Part shown: piece by piece, positions 29,535-37,262 of the stretch | Layout of the letters: the number at the start of each line of letters is the position of its first letter | How positions within the stretch are numbered: the stretch's first letter is position 1 | Source of the DNA: Allokutzneria sp. A3M-2-11 16 | Lineage (GTDB): Bacteria > Actinomycetota > Actinomycetes > Mycobacteriales > Pseudonocardiaceae | Assembly: GCF_024213555.1 (NCBI RefSeq) | Contig: NZ_JANAVO010000001.1 | Location: 3,410,001-3,474,000, forward strand | Length of the DNA: 64,000 bases | Direction of reading: 5' to 3' | Notes under the pieces: model-generated | What the model saw: the letters and a program-made list of their open reading frames with translations, nothing else | Database searches by the model: none | Told to the model about the DNA's origin: nothing | Made by a program: the position numbers and the translations under genes

Positions 29535-29588
29535 CCGGATACCCTGCGCACACCGAAACGTCCACTTGCACGAAAGAGTAGGAACGCC

Positions 29589-29999
29589 GTGAGCGAGCGC
29601 ACCCTTGTCCTGGTCAAGCCCGACGGTGTGGCCCGCGGCCTGGTCGGCGAGGTCATTTCCCGCATCGAGCGCAAGGGCCTGAAGCTGGTCGCCCTTGAGC
29701 TGCGCGACGTCACCCGCGAGCTGGCCGAGCAGCACTACGCCGAGCACTCCGAGCGCCCGTTCTTCGGCGACCTGCTGGAGTTCATCACCTCCGGCCCGGT
29801 CGTCGCGCTCGTCGTCGAGGGCCCGCGCGCCGTGGCCGCCTTCCGCCAGCTGGCCGGCGGCACCGACCCGGTCGAGAAGGCCACCCCGGGCACCCTGCGC
29901 GGCGACTTCGGCCTGGAGACCCAGTACAACCTGGTGCACGGCTCCGACTCGGCCGAGTCCGCCAAGCGCGAGATCGACCTCTGGTTCGCTGGTCTCTGA
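29589..29999 (+). CDS. ndk: Nucleoside diphosphate kinase
   Basis: A 136-residue protein of standard length. It swaps the gamma-phosphate between nucleoside tri- and diphosphates by a phospho-histidine. The active-site His is in NLVHGSDS near residue 117, and [20 protein letters not shown] is the conserved start. The GTG has AGTAGGAA upstream. In related genomes ndk follows DUF4233 and precedes rne directly; here it is isolated by about 14 kb and 12 kb. Confidence 0.97.
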   Translation: MSERTLVLVKPDGVARGLVGEVISRIERKGLKLVALELRDVTRELAEQHYAEHSERPFFGDLLEFITSGPVVALVVEGPRAVAAFRQLAGGTDPVEKATPGTLRGDFGLETQYNLVHGSDSAESAKREIDLWFAGL

Positions 30000-30013
30000 G
30001 CCGTTCCGCCCGG

Positions 30014-30030
30014 CCGGGGCCTAGCCCCGG
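30014..30030. terminator. Hairpin terminator between ndk and convergent tetR
   Basis: CCGGGGC (30014-30020) and GCCCCGG (30024-30030) form a 7-bp stem with a CTA loop that contains the tetR stop codon. It is symmetric, so usable from both sides. Confidence 0.55.
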
Positions 30031-30659
30031 TCGGCGGTCAGGCTGGTGATCGCCAGGTGCAGCAGCTCGTCGGTCACCTCGGACAGCGGCCGCTGCGCCC
30101 CGCAGACCGACCAGTAGTGCACCAGTTCGTTCACCGCGCCGATGAACGCGACGGCGGTCAGGTGGAAGTCCCTCGGTTTGGCCTCGCCGCGGTCCACCGC
30201 CCGCTTCGCCTCCGCCTCGATCAACGCCCACCAGCGCCGCCGCCAGGCCATCCGGTGCTGCTCGACGGCCGGGCTCACCCCGATGATCTCCACATAGGAC
30301 AACCGCGCCCAGCGGGGATCGCTGGCCGTCGTGGCCACGTAGGCGTTGATCAGGGCGGTGATCCTGGTCAGCGTGGTCGCCTCCCGCCCGGCCTCCTCGG
30401 CCGCGGCCACCACCGCGCTCAGCGCGTTGTCCAGCACGCGGTCGTGCAGCGCGATCAGCAGGGCTTCCCGGCTGGGGAACTCCTCGTAGAAGTTCCTGGT
30501 GGACACCGAAGCGGCGGAGCACAGGCGCTCGATCGAGATCGCCGAGTAGCCCTCGGTGCCGAACAGCTCCAGCCCAGCGGTCATCAGTCGTTCGCGCCGC
30601 TCGGCGCGGCGGTCCTCGGCCGACCGCCCGCCGTAGTGCCGTTGCTGTGCCTCCGTCAT
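30021..30659 (-). CDS. TetR family regulator of the lipase/acyl-CoA ligase operon
   Basis: A 212-residue protein. The HTH (residues about 22-68) reads LMTAGLELFGTEGYSAISIERLCSAASVSTRNFYEEFPSREALL, followed by a helical ligand-binding domain. Its ATG overlaps the acyl-CoA ligase stop (ATGA), so it is the last gene of a lipase-ligase-regulator operon. A fatty acid or acyl-CoA effector is plausible from this context, as for FadR-like TetR proteins, but this is inference. Confidence 0.87.
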   Translation of the reverse strand: MTEAQQRHYGGRSAEDRRAERRERLMTAGLELFGTEGYSAISIERLCSAASVSTRNFYEEFPSREALLIALHDRVLDNALSAVVAAAEEAGREATTLTRITALINAYVATTASDPRWARLSYVEIIGVSPAVEQHRMAWRRRWWALIEAEAKRAVDRGEAKPRDFHLTAVAFIGAVNELVHYWSVCGAQRPLSEVTDELLHLAITSLTADRG

Positions 30660-32140
30660 GATCGCAGATTACCGCCGTACAGCTCGGAGAACAGGTCCGA
30701 GTACCGATCGTGGACCACCTTCCTGCGCAGTTTCATGGTCGGCGTCAGCTCCCCGGACTCCTGGCTGAAGTCGTGGCCCAGCACGGTGAACCGGCGAATC
30801 CGCTCCGGCGGCGAGTACCCGGAGTTGGCCTCGGCGACCACCTCGTCGACCACGGCGAGCACCCTGGGGTGGCGCGCCAGCTCGGCGATGTCCTCCGGCA
30901 GCCCGTTCTCCCTGGCCCACGGCAGGATCTCCTCCGCGTCCAAGGTGATCAGCGCGACGGCGTAGGGCATGCGGTCGCCGAACATCACCGCGTGCGAGAT
31001 CCACGGGCTGCGGCGCAGGTCGTTTTCCAGGTTGGAAGGTGAAATGTTCTTCCCGCCGGCGGTGATGATCAGGTCCTTCTTGCGGCCGGTGATGTGCAGG
31101 TAGCCGTCGTCGTCCAGGGCGCCGAGGTCCCCGGTGTGCAGCCAGCCGTCCCGCAGCGCCTCGCCGCTCGCCGCCTCGTCGCGGTGGTACCCGGCGAACA
31201 CGTTGCGGCCCTTGGCAAGCACTTCTCCGTCCTCGGCTATGCGCACCTCGACACCGGGAAGCGGCTTGCCGACGCTGCCGAACCGCACCGCCCCGGGCGC
31301 GTTCGCGCTGATCACCGCGGTGGACTCGGTCATGCCGTACGCCTCGTAGACCGGGACCCCGCACGCGGCGAAGAACTCGAGGATCTCCGGGGAGATCGGC
31401 GCGGCCCCCGTTAACGCCTCACGCAAGCGCCCGCCGAAAGCACCGCGCACCAAGGCGTGCACGCGCGCGCGGTCCATTCCCTCGGTGAGCGCGGTGACCC
31501 TTGCGTAGACCTTCTCGAAAAGCCTTGGCACCGAAGGAAGATGCGTCGGCCTGACCTCGGTCAGCTCCGTGACGATCTCCTTGATGTCGCCGCCGAAGTA
31601 CGCCAGCGTCGCCCCTCGTGCCAGGGTCATCGCCTGCGTCATCCGCGCGAACAGGTGTGCCAGCGGCAGGTAGAGGTACACGACGTCGCCCACGCCCACG
31701 GTGATCAGGCTGTCCAGGGATTCCCTTGCGGCACGGAGATTTCCGGGCGTCAACAGGCACCCCTTGGCAGGCCCCGTCGTCCCGGACGTGTAGATGATCG
31801 TGCTCGGGTCGTCCTCCCCGCGGGGAACCGGGGCGACCGGTTCCCCGCGCGGGAGGTCAGGCGGCTCGACCAGCAGGCGCGCGCCCGAATCGCTGAGCAC
31901 CCAATCGCGTTCCTGGGGCGAGCTCGTCGGGTAGATGGGGACGCACACCGCGCCGATCCGGTCGATGGCCAGGTCGCAGATCGTCCACTCAGGACTCGTC
32001 TGGCCGAGGACCGCGACCCGGTCTCCCGGGCGAACTCCTTGTGCGACAAGACCTCCGGCTACTTGGGCCACTTCGTCGTGGAGTTCCTCGTATGACAGCT
32101 CGCGCCATCGGCCGTCCCTCTTGAAACGGAGTGCGACCAT
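30656..32140 (-). CDS. Long-chain fatty acid-CoA ligase (AMP-binding)
   Basis: A 494-residue member of the ANL superfamily. It activates a carboxylate as acyl-AMP and then forms acyl-CoA. The P-loop is TIIYTSGTTGPAKGCLL, the A5 motif YGMTES, the hinge region GYLHITGRKKDLIITAGGKNISP, and the catalytic Lys is in LTPTMKLRRKVV. It resembles FadD15-type ligases but is about 100 residues shorter, beginning close to the LSYEEL strand. The ATG has GGAGCTGAG just upstream, and the lipase stop lies ten bases before it. It probably activates fatty acids released by that lipase. Confidence 0.88.
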   Translation of the reverse strand: MVALRFKRDGRWRELSYEELHDEVAQVAGGLVAQGVRPGDRVAVLGQTSPEWTICDLAIDRIGAVCVPIYPTSSPQERDWVLSDSGARLLVEPPDLPRGEPVAPVPRGEDDPSTIIYTSGTTGPAKGCLLTPGNLRAARESLDSLITVGVGDVVYLYLPLAHLFARMTQAMTLARGATLAYFGGDIKEIVTELTEVRPTHLPSVPRLFEKVYARVTALTEGMDRARVHALVRGAFGGRLREALTGAAPISPEILEFFAACGVPVYEAYGMTESTAVISANAPGAVRFGSVGKPLPGVEVRIAEDGEVLAKGRNVFAGYHRDEAASGEALRDGWLHTGDLGALDDDGYLHITGRKKDLIITAGGKNISPSNLENDLRRSPWISHAVMFGDRMPYAVALITLDAEEILPWARENGLPEDIAELARHPRVLAVVDEVVAEANSGYSPPERIRRFTVLGHDFSQESGELTPTMKLRRKVVHDRYSDLFSELYGGNLRS

Positions 32141-32149
32141 CTCAGCTCC

Positions 32150-33340
32150 TCAGCAGGTGCTCGGGGCGGGCTTGCCCGCGAAGCGGTCGGCGAGCCAGGC
32201 CACGGCGCCGGGCGCGCCGGTGACCGCGAGCGAGATGTGCTCACTGACGAAGCTCTCGGTGTACCTCACCGTTGTGCCCGCGGCGCAGTACTTCCCGACG
32301 AGTGCGCGGGCGTCGGTGACCGGGATGATCTCGTCGTTCACCGACTGGTAGACGAACATCGGCGTTGCGGGCTTCCGCTTGCCGAGTTCGTTGGCCGCCA
32401 GCACTTTTTGGAACTGCGGGAGCTGGATCGGGTCCCTGACCGTCGTGTACTCCGAGATGCGGTGGAAGGCGTACGTAGGCGTCCACTGCACCTGGCACAT
32501 GTCCTTCACCTGCTGAAAAGCCTTGCGCCCCTTGTCGTTGAGGAAGCCTTCGAGGCCCATCTCCGGGTGCGCCTGGCTCAGCCCCGTGGCCGCGGCGATG
32601 AAGAAGCCGAAGAACGGTCCGCCGTCGATCTTGTAGCCGACGTTGCCGATGTTGGGCGGAACTCCGCCTGCCGCAACGCCTTTGAGCTTCAGCTCGGGCG
32701 CGTAGGTCGGTTGCAGCTCCGCGGCCCACGAGGACGCGAGGCCGCCTTCCGAGTACCCCCAGATGCCGACCGGGCCGTCCTTGCCGACAATCCCTTGTGC
32801 GGCACGGATTCCATCCAGGACCGCGTGGCCCGTGGCGGGTCCGGCGGTGTAGGTGTGCGGATTCGGTGTCGCGGAGCCTTCGTAATCAGTGACCACGACG
32901 GCCCAGCCCTTGGCGAGTGCGAGCGACTGGAGGGCGAATTCGTACTCGATGCCTTGTCGTAGCCAGTACGACGGTGCGCAGTTCGCGCTAAGGCCGTGCG
33001 AGCCCACGTTGTAGGCCACTACGGGCCGCGGTCCGCCACTAAGCCACGGTGTGATCGGGGTCAGCACAGTGGCCACTACGGCGTTGGCGCGGCCGTGGGT
33101 GTCAGTGGAGCGGTAGAGGACTTGTTGCGCCTTGGTGGGAACGGGGACTACCAGGGCTTTCACCGTTACCTGGCGGGAGCGCAGCACGGTGCCGGGCACG
33201 ACGTCGGGGAGGGGAGTGGGTGGCTTGTAGAAGGCGTCCACTGTCGGGCTGGGGACCGTCAGCGCGGTGGCCGCAGGGGCGGTCGTGAGGGTGGTGAGCA
33301 GGACGATCAGGGCAGCGAGAATCGCGCTTCTTCGCAACAT
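32150..33340 (-). CDS. Secretory lipase (LIP family)
   Basis: A 396-residue protein with a Sec signal (residues 1-28, ending ATALT). VGIWGYSEGGLASSWAAEL is the GxSxG nucleophile elbow of LIP-type triacylglycerol lipases, and VYQSVNDEIIPV and SEHISLAV give the likely Asp and His. Secreted LIP enzymes free fatty acids from lipids. The gene is followed by an acyl-CoA ligase nine bases on and then TetR, making a release-and-activate operon. It diverges from the ABC exporter across 163 bases. Confidence 0.88.
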   Translation of the reverse strand: MLRRSAILAALIVLLTTLTTAPAATALTVPSPTVDAFYKPPTPLPDVVPGTVLRSRQVTVKALVVPVPTKAQQVLYRSTDTHGRANAVVATVLTPITPWLSGGPRPVVAYNVGSHGLSANCAPSYWLRQGIEYEFALQSLALAKGWAVVVTDYEGSATPNPHTYTAGPATGHAVLDGIRAAQGIVGKDGPVGIWGYSEGGLASSWAAELQPTYAPELKLKGVAAGGVPPNIGNVGYKIDGGPFFGFFIAAATGLSQAHPEMGLEGFLNDKGRKAFQQVKDMCQVQWTPTYAFHRISEYTTVRDPIQLPQFQKVLAANELGKRKPATPMFVYQSVNDEIIPVTDARALVGKYCAAGTTVRYTESFVSEHISLAVTGAPGAVAWLADRFAGKPAPSTC

Positions 33341-33503
33341 TTGTCTGAGCCTTTCGTGAGGCCGACAAGAAAGGAAAGTGCAGCTCAAGTGCTGGTAAGA
33401 GTTCTTTTCAGATGACCGTACAATCTGGCAAGCACACTGACCAGTCCGTACCGATCCAGGAAACCGTTCGGCGCTGTCAGACCCTCCGGCTAGCCTCCGT
33501 GGC

Positions 33504-34436
33504 GTGACTGGGGTTGATTCGCTGGTGCGAGCTCGCGGCCTGGTGAAGCGCTTCGGCGACTTCACCGCCGTGGACGGGATCGATGTCGAGGTGCGGCCGG
33601 GGGAGGCGTTCGGCTTCCTCGGGCCCAACGGGGCGGGCAAGTCCTCGACGATGCGCATGATCGCGTGCGTCTCGCCGCGGTCGGGCGGGGAGCTGAGTGT
33701 GCTCGGCGACGACCCCGACGTGAACGGTCCGCGCGTGCGCGCCCGCCTGGGTGTGGTGCCGCAGCAGGACAACCTCGACACCGAGCTGACGGTGCGGGAG
33801 AACCTCTTCGTCTACGGCCGCTACTTCGGCCTGTCCAAGCGGCACGTGCGCGAGAAGGCCGAGGAGCTGCTGGACTTCGCGCAGCTCACCGACCGCGCCG
33901 ACCACCAGGTCGAACCGCTCTCCGGCGGGATGAAGCGGCGGCTCACCATCGCCAGGTCGCTGGTCAACGACCCGGAGCTGCTGCTGCTCGACGAGCCGAC
34001 CACCGGCCTCGACCCGCAGGCCCGGCACCTGTTGTGGGACCGGCTGTTCCGGCTCAAGCAGCAGGGCGTCACGCTGATCGTCACCACCCACTACATGGAC
34101 GAGGCCGAGCAGCTCTGCGACCGGCTCGTGGTGATGGACGGCGGCAAGATCGCCGCCGAGGGCTCGCCCGCTGAGCTGATCGCGAAGTACTCCACCCGCG
34201 AGGTGCTGGAGCTGCGCTTCGCCCCGGGCCAGCAGCACGCGGCGCTGCCCAGCGTGCAGGGCCTGGCCGACCGCATCGAGGAGCTGCCCGACCGGCTGCT
34301 GCTCTACACCGCCGACGGTGAGGCGGCCCTGGCCGCGGCGCACCAGCGCGGGGTGATGCCGGTGGCCAGCCTGGTCCGCAGGTCCAGCCTGGAGGACGTG
34401 TTCCTCCGGCTCACCGGCCGCACGCTGGTGGACTGA
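33504..34436 (+). CDS. ABC transporter ATPase, DrrA/NodI type
   Basis: A 310-residue protein. Walker A GPNGAGKSS, the Q-loop in VPQQDN, signature LSGGMKRR, Walker B LLLLDEPTTGLD and H-loop VTTHYMDEAEQL are all present. The C-terminal 80 residues are the DrrA/NodI extension. It powers the two ABC-2 permeases encoded next, exporting a drug, lipid or polysaccharide; the substrate cannot be told. The GTG has no SD; TAGCCT (33491-33496) ends seven bases before it, so the operon may be leaderless. Confidence 0.92.
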   Translation: MTGVDSLVRARGLVKRFGDFTAVDGIDVEVRPGEAFGFLGPNGAGKSSTMRMIACVSPRSGGELSVLGDDPDVNGPRVRARLGVVPQQDNLDTELTVRENLFVYGRYFGLSKRHVREKAEELLDFAQLTDRADHQVEPLSGGMKRRLTIARSLVNDPELLLLDEPTTGLDPQARHLLWDRLFRLKQQGVTLIVTTHYMDEAEQLCDRLVVMDGGKIAAEGSPAELIAKYSTREVLELRFAPGQQHAALPSVQGLADRIEELPDRLLLYTADGEAALAAAHQRGVMPVASLVRRSSLEDVFLRLTGRTLVD

Positions 34437-34446
34437 GGAGGCCGGG

Positions 34447-35271
34447 ATGACTGTGACCGTGAACCCTGTGGCGGCCCGGTCCACCGGGCGCGTCGTCGGC
34501 TCGGTGCGGGCCTCGCTGCTCGTGGTCGAGGGGCTGTGGATGTGGTACCGCCGCAACTGGCGCGCCACGGTGTTCTCCAGCGTGGTGACGCCGATCCTGT
34601 TCCTGCTCTCGCTCGGCCTCGGGCTGGGCACGCAGATCCGCGCGGGCGCGGTGCCGGGCGGCTCGACCTACATCGCGTTCCTCGCCCCGGCCCTGCTGGT
34701 GTCGGCGGCGGTGCAGAACGCGGCGATGGACTCGACCTACCCGATCCTGTCCGCCTTCAAGTGGCAAAAAACGTTCTGGGGAATTGTTTCCACGCCTGTC
34801 ACCCCAGGTCAGATCCTCGGTGGCCGGTTCCTCTGGCTGGCGGCCCGGCTGCTGTTCTCCGGCGTCGCCTTCATGGTGGTCGCGGCGTTCTTCGGCGGGG
34901 TCCAGGGCCCGAGCGTGATCGTCTCGCTGCTCGTGTCGGTGCTCGCCGGGCTGGCCTTCGCGGCGCCCATCGTCGCCTTCGCCGCGACCATCGAGAACGA
35001 GGGGCAGCAGTTCAACCTGCTGTTCCGGTTCGTCGTGATGCCGATGACGCTGTTCGCGGGCACGTTCTTCCCGGTGTCCCAGCTGCCCGTGTTCGTCCAG
35101 CCGCTGGCGTGGATCACCCCGCTCTGGCACGGCACGGAGCTGTCCAGGGGCGCGGCCTTCGGCACGCTCGAAGTCCTGCCCGCGCTCGGGCACCTCGCCT
35201 ACCTGCTGGTGTGGGTCGTCGTCGGCCTCGTGCTGGCCCGCAAGTACTTCCGCGTCCGGCTGACGGTGTGA
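34447..35271 (+). CDS. ABC-2 type permease 1 (DrrB/NodJ-like)
   Basis: A 274-residue membrane protein with about six hydrophobic segments. YRRNWRATVFSSVVTPILFLLSLGLGLG is the typical ABC-2 permease opening, and FAGTFFPVSQLPVFVQPLAWITPLWH the conserved ABC-2 signature. It follows the ATPase by ten bases, with GAGGAGGCCGGG as SD. With permease 2 it probably forms a heterodimeric channel. Confidence 0.9.
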   Translation: MTVTVNPVAARSTGRVVGSVRASLLVVEGLWMWYRRNWRATVFSSVVTPILFLLSLGLGLGTQIRAGAVPGGSTYIAFLAPALLVSAAVQNAAMDSTYPILSAFKWQKTFWGIVSTPVTPGQILGGRFLWLAARLLFSGVAFMVVAAFFGGVQGPSVIVSLLVSVLAGLAFAAPIVAFAATIENEGQQFNLLFRFVVMPMTLFAGTFFPVSQLPVFVQPLAWITPLWHGTELSRGAAFGTLEVLPALGHLAYLLVWVVVGLVLARKYFRVRLTV

Positions 35272-35280
35272 GGGGACGAC

Positions 35281-36111
35281 ATGACTGGTGATGTGATGAC
35301 CCCGCCGCGCACCGGCCTGCTGCTGCGCGTCCTGCCCAGCTCCCTGTACGCGGGCAGGGCCAGCGTGCTGGTGGAGCGCTCCTTCCTGGTGCACCGCCGC
35401 GCCTGGTTGGTGATCTTCTCCGGCTTCTTCGAGCCGCTGTTCTACCTGCTCGCGCTGGGCGTCGGGTTCGGCAGCCTGGTCGGCGACGTGATCGGCCCCG
35501 GCGGTGAGGTGATCAGCTACGCGGCCTTCGTGGCCCCGGCGCTGCTCGCCTCCTCCGCGATGAACGGCGCGGTCTACGACGCCACCTTCAACATCTTCTT
35601 CAAGTTCAAGTACGCCAAGCTCTACGACGCCATGCTGGCCACCCCGCTCGGCCCGGTGGACGTGGCGATCGGCGAGATCGCGTGGGCGTTGCTGCGCGGC
35701 GGCGTCTACGCGGCGGGCTTCCTCGCGGTGATGCTCGGGATGGGGCTGATCACCTCGCCGTGGGGCCTGCTCGCGCTGCCCGCCGCGCTGCTCGTGGCGC
35801 TGGCCTTCGCCGCCGTGGGCATGGCCGCGACCACGTTCATGCGCTCCTGGCAGGACTTCGACCTGGTCCAGCTGGTGATCCTGCCGATGTTCCTGTTCTG
35901 CACCACGTTCTACCCGCTTTCGGTCTACCCCGAGGGTCTCCAGGCCGTGGTGCAGTGCCTGCCGCTCTACCACGCGGTGGAACTGATGCGCGCGCTCACC
36001 ACTGGCGCTGTCGGCTGGTCCGCCCTGATCCACGTCGCCTACTTCGCGGTGATGGCCACCATCGGCCTCTACTACGCCTCCCGCCGCCTCGGAAAACTCC
36101 TCCTCACCTGA
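35281..36111 (+). CDS. ABC-2 type permease 2 (DrrB/NodJ-like)
   Basis: A 276-residue membrane protein homologous in layout to its upstream neighbour: six hydrophobic segments, FSGFFEPLFYLLALGVGFG near the start and FLFCTTFYPLSVYPEGLQAVVQCLPLYH as the ABC-2 signature. SD AGGGGACG. It is the last gene of the exporter operon; one of the composite repeats lies ten bases downstream. Confidence 0.9.
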   Translation: MTGDVMTPPRTGLLLRVLPSSLYAGRASVLVERSFLVHRRAWLVIFSGFFEPLFYLLALGVGFGSLVGDVIGPGGEVISYAAFVAPALLASSAMNGAVYDATFNIFFKFKYAKLYDAMLATPLGPVDVAIGEIAWALLRGGVYAAGFLAVMLGMGLITSPWGLLALPAALLVALAFAAVGMAATTFMRSWQDFDLVQLVILPMFLFCTTFYPLSVYPEGLQAVVQCLPLYHAVELMRALTTGAVGWSALIHVAYFAVMATIGLYYASRRLGKLLLT

Positions 36112-36120
36112 CGTAGGGCG

Positions 36121-36171
36121 GTCTTCAAGTACCCCCGACCCCCTCCCCAGCAGTCTTTAACCGCCCCCACC
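36121..36171. repeat. Composite repeat, left copy (GTCTTCAAGTACC-N24-TAACCGCCCCCACC)
   Basis: A 13-mer (36121-36133), 24 unrelated bases, then TAACCGCCCCCACC (36158-36171). The same two blocks with the same 24-base spacing occur in inverse orientation at 37191-37242. Together they enclose the DUF559-type gene. Confidence 0.6.
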
Positions 36172-36232
36172 CCCCACCCAGGTACGCCGAGTTGTCCACA
36201 ACCACCCCGGCCATCCACAGATCTCCGCCACC

Positions 36233-37195
36233 GTGCCCCGGCCCAGGTCCGAACGAGTCACCCTCACGGACATGGACGAATGGTGGAAACCCCTGCTGGA
36301 GCCGGACGGGCTGCTGATCCGCGAGCGCGTGCTGGCCGAAGTCGACCCCGACGCGTTGCTCGTCGCGTTGCGGTCCTGTCGGCTTCGGCGAGTGCAGCGC
36401 GGCATCTACATGCCGAGGAACATCGACGCACCACCGCTGACGATCGCGCGAGCCGCGATCCTGAGCTCCGCTGTGCCGCGCGCCGTGGCCAGCCACGACA
36501 CGGCGGCCCGCATCCACGGGATCGCCGTGCCGGAGACCGGCAGGCGGGAGCACGTGACCGTGCCGGGCGATGTCCGCAAGCGCGACCGCCGGGAGCTGGT
36601 GTTCCACAACCGAGCCCTGGAGTTGGGCGATGTCGAGGTACGCCAAGGGATTCCCGTGACGACGGTGCCGCGCACGCTCGCCGATCTTGCCGCCGACCGG
36701 GAGAGGCTGTCCGCGGTGTGGGCACTCGACGACGCCTTTCGCCGCGGGCTGTGCCCACCCCATCGGGTCGAGCAGGCCATTGCCCGCTGGCGTGGCGGTA
36801 CCGGATGCGTCCGAGCCAAAGCGGTCTTCGCCTGCTCGGACGGTCGCGCGGAGTCGATCCTGGAGACCGCGGCCAGGCTCACCCTCGCCGACGCCGGGCT
36901 GCCGCTGCCGCGGACCCAGTTCGAGGTGTTCGGAGCGGACGGGCGCCTCATCGCCCGGCTGGACGGTGCCTTCCCGGAGGAACGCGTGGGGCTGGAGTTC
37001 GACGGCCGGTCGGTCCACTCGGCGCCGGAAGCGCTCTTCCGCGATCGGACTCGGCAGAACGACCTCGTGGAGCTGGGGTGGGTCCTGCTCCGCTTCACGT
37101 GGTGGGACGTGGTCGACCAGCCGAAGGGGTTCGTCGAGTCCGTGTCGAGGACGGTGGGCGCGCGTCGTGGGACGGGGGTTCATCTGGGGAGGTAG
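36233..37195 (+). CDS. AbiEi/DUF559-type protein (restriction-endonuclease-like C-terminus)
   Basis: A 320-residue protein from the GTG at 36233; an ATG at 36272 is an equally possible start, and neither has a clear SD. The N-terminal 170 residues (RRVQRGIYM, AILSSAVPRAVASHDTAARIHGI) resemble the AbiEi-antitoxin-like winged domain common in actinobacteria. The C-terminal 110 residues carry a Vsr/DUF559-like nuclease fold: RIARLDGAF, VGLEFDGRSVH and GWVLLRFTWWDV. No AbiEii-type nucleotidyltransferase toxin is adjacent. Inverted composite repeats flank the gene. Function unproven; a role in DNA repair or defence is possible. Confidence 0.6.
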   Translation: MPRPRSERVTLTDMDEWWKPLLEPDGLLIRERVLAEVDPDALLVALRSCRLRRVQRGIYMPRNIDAPPLTIARAAILSSAVPRAVASHDTAARIHGIAVPETGRREHVTVPGDVRKRDRRELVFHNRALELGDVEVRQGIPVTTVPRTLADLAADRERLSAVWALDDAFRRGLCPPHRVEQAIARWRGGTGCVRAKAVFACSDGRAESILETAARLTLADAGLPLPRTQFEVFGADGRLIARLDGAFPEERVGLEFDGRSVHSAPEALFRDRTRQNDLVELGWVLLRFTWWDVVDQPKGFVESVSRTVGARRGTGVHLGR

Positions 37196-37242
37196 GGGGC
37201 GGTTACGGACACTTCTAGGCGGCGTATGTGGTACTTGAAGAC
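37191..37242. repeat. Composite repeat, right copy (inverted)
   Basis: GGTAGGGGGCGGTTA (37191-37205), 24 bases, GGTACTTGAAGAC (37230-37242). Read in reverse it matches the left copy except for one inserted base. The right end lies only eight bases before the -10 box of the radical SAM gene. Confidence 0.6.
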
Positions 37243-37262
37243 GGAGGAACTACCCTGGTCGT

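Noticed and set aside
28221-29939. N-terminal 573 codons of the long minus frame containing the alpha/beta hydrolase
   Set aside because: That stretch is antisense to the P450 and ndk; the hydrolase begins at 28220 with its own SD.
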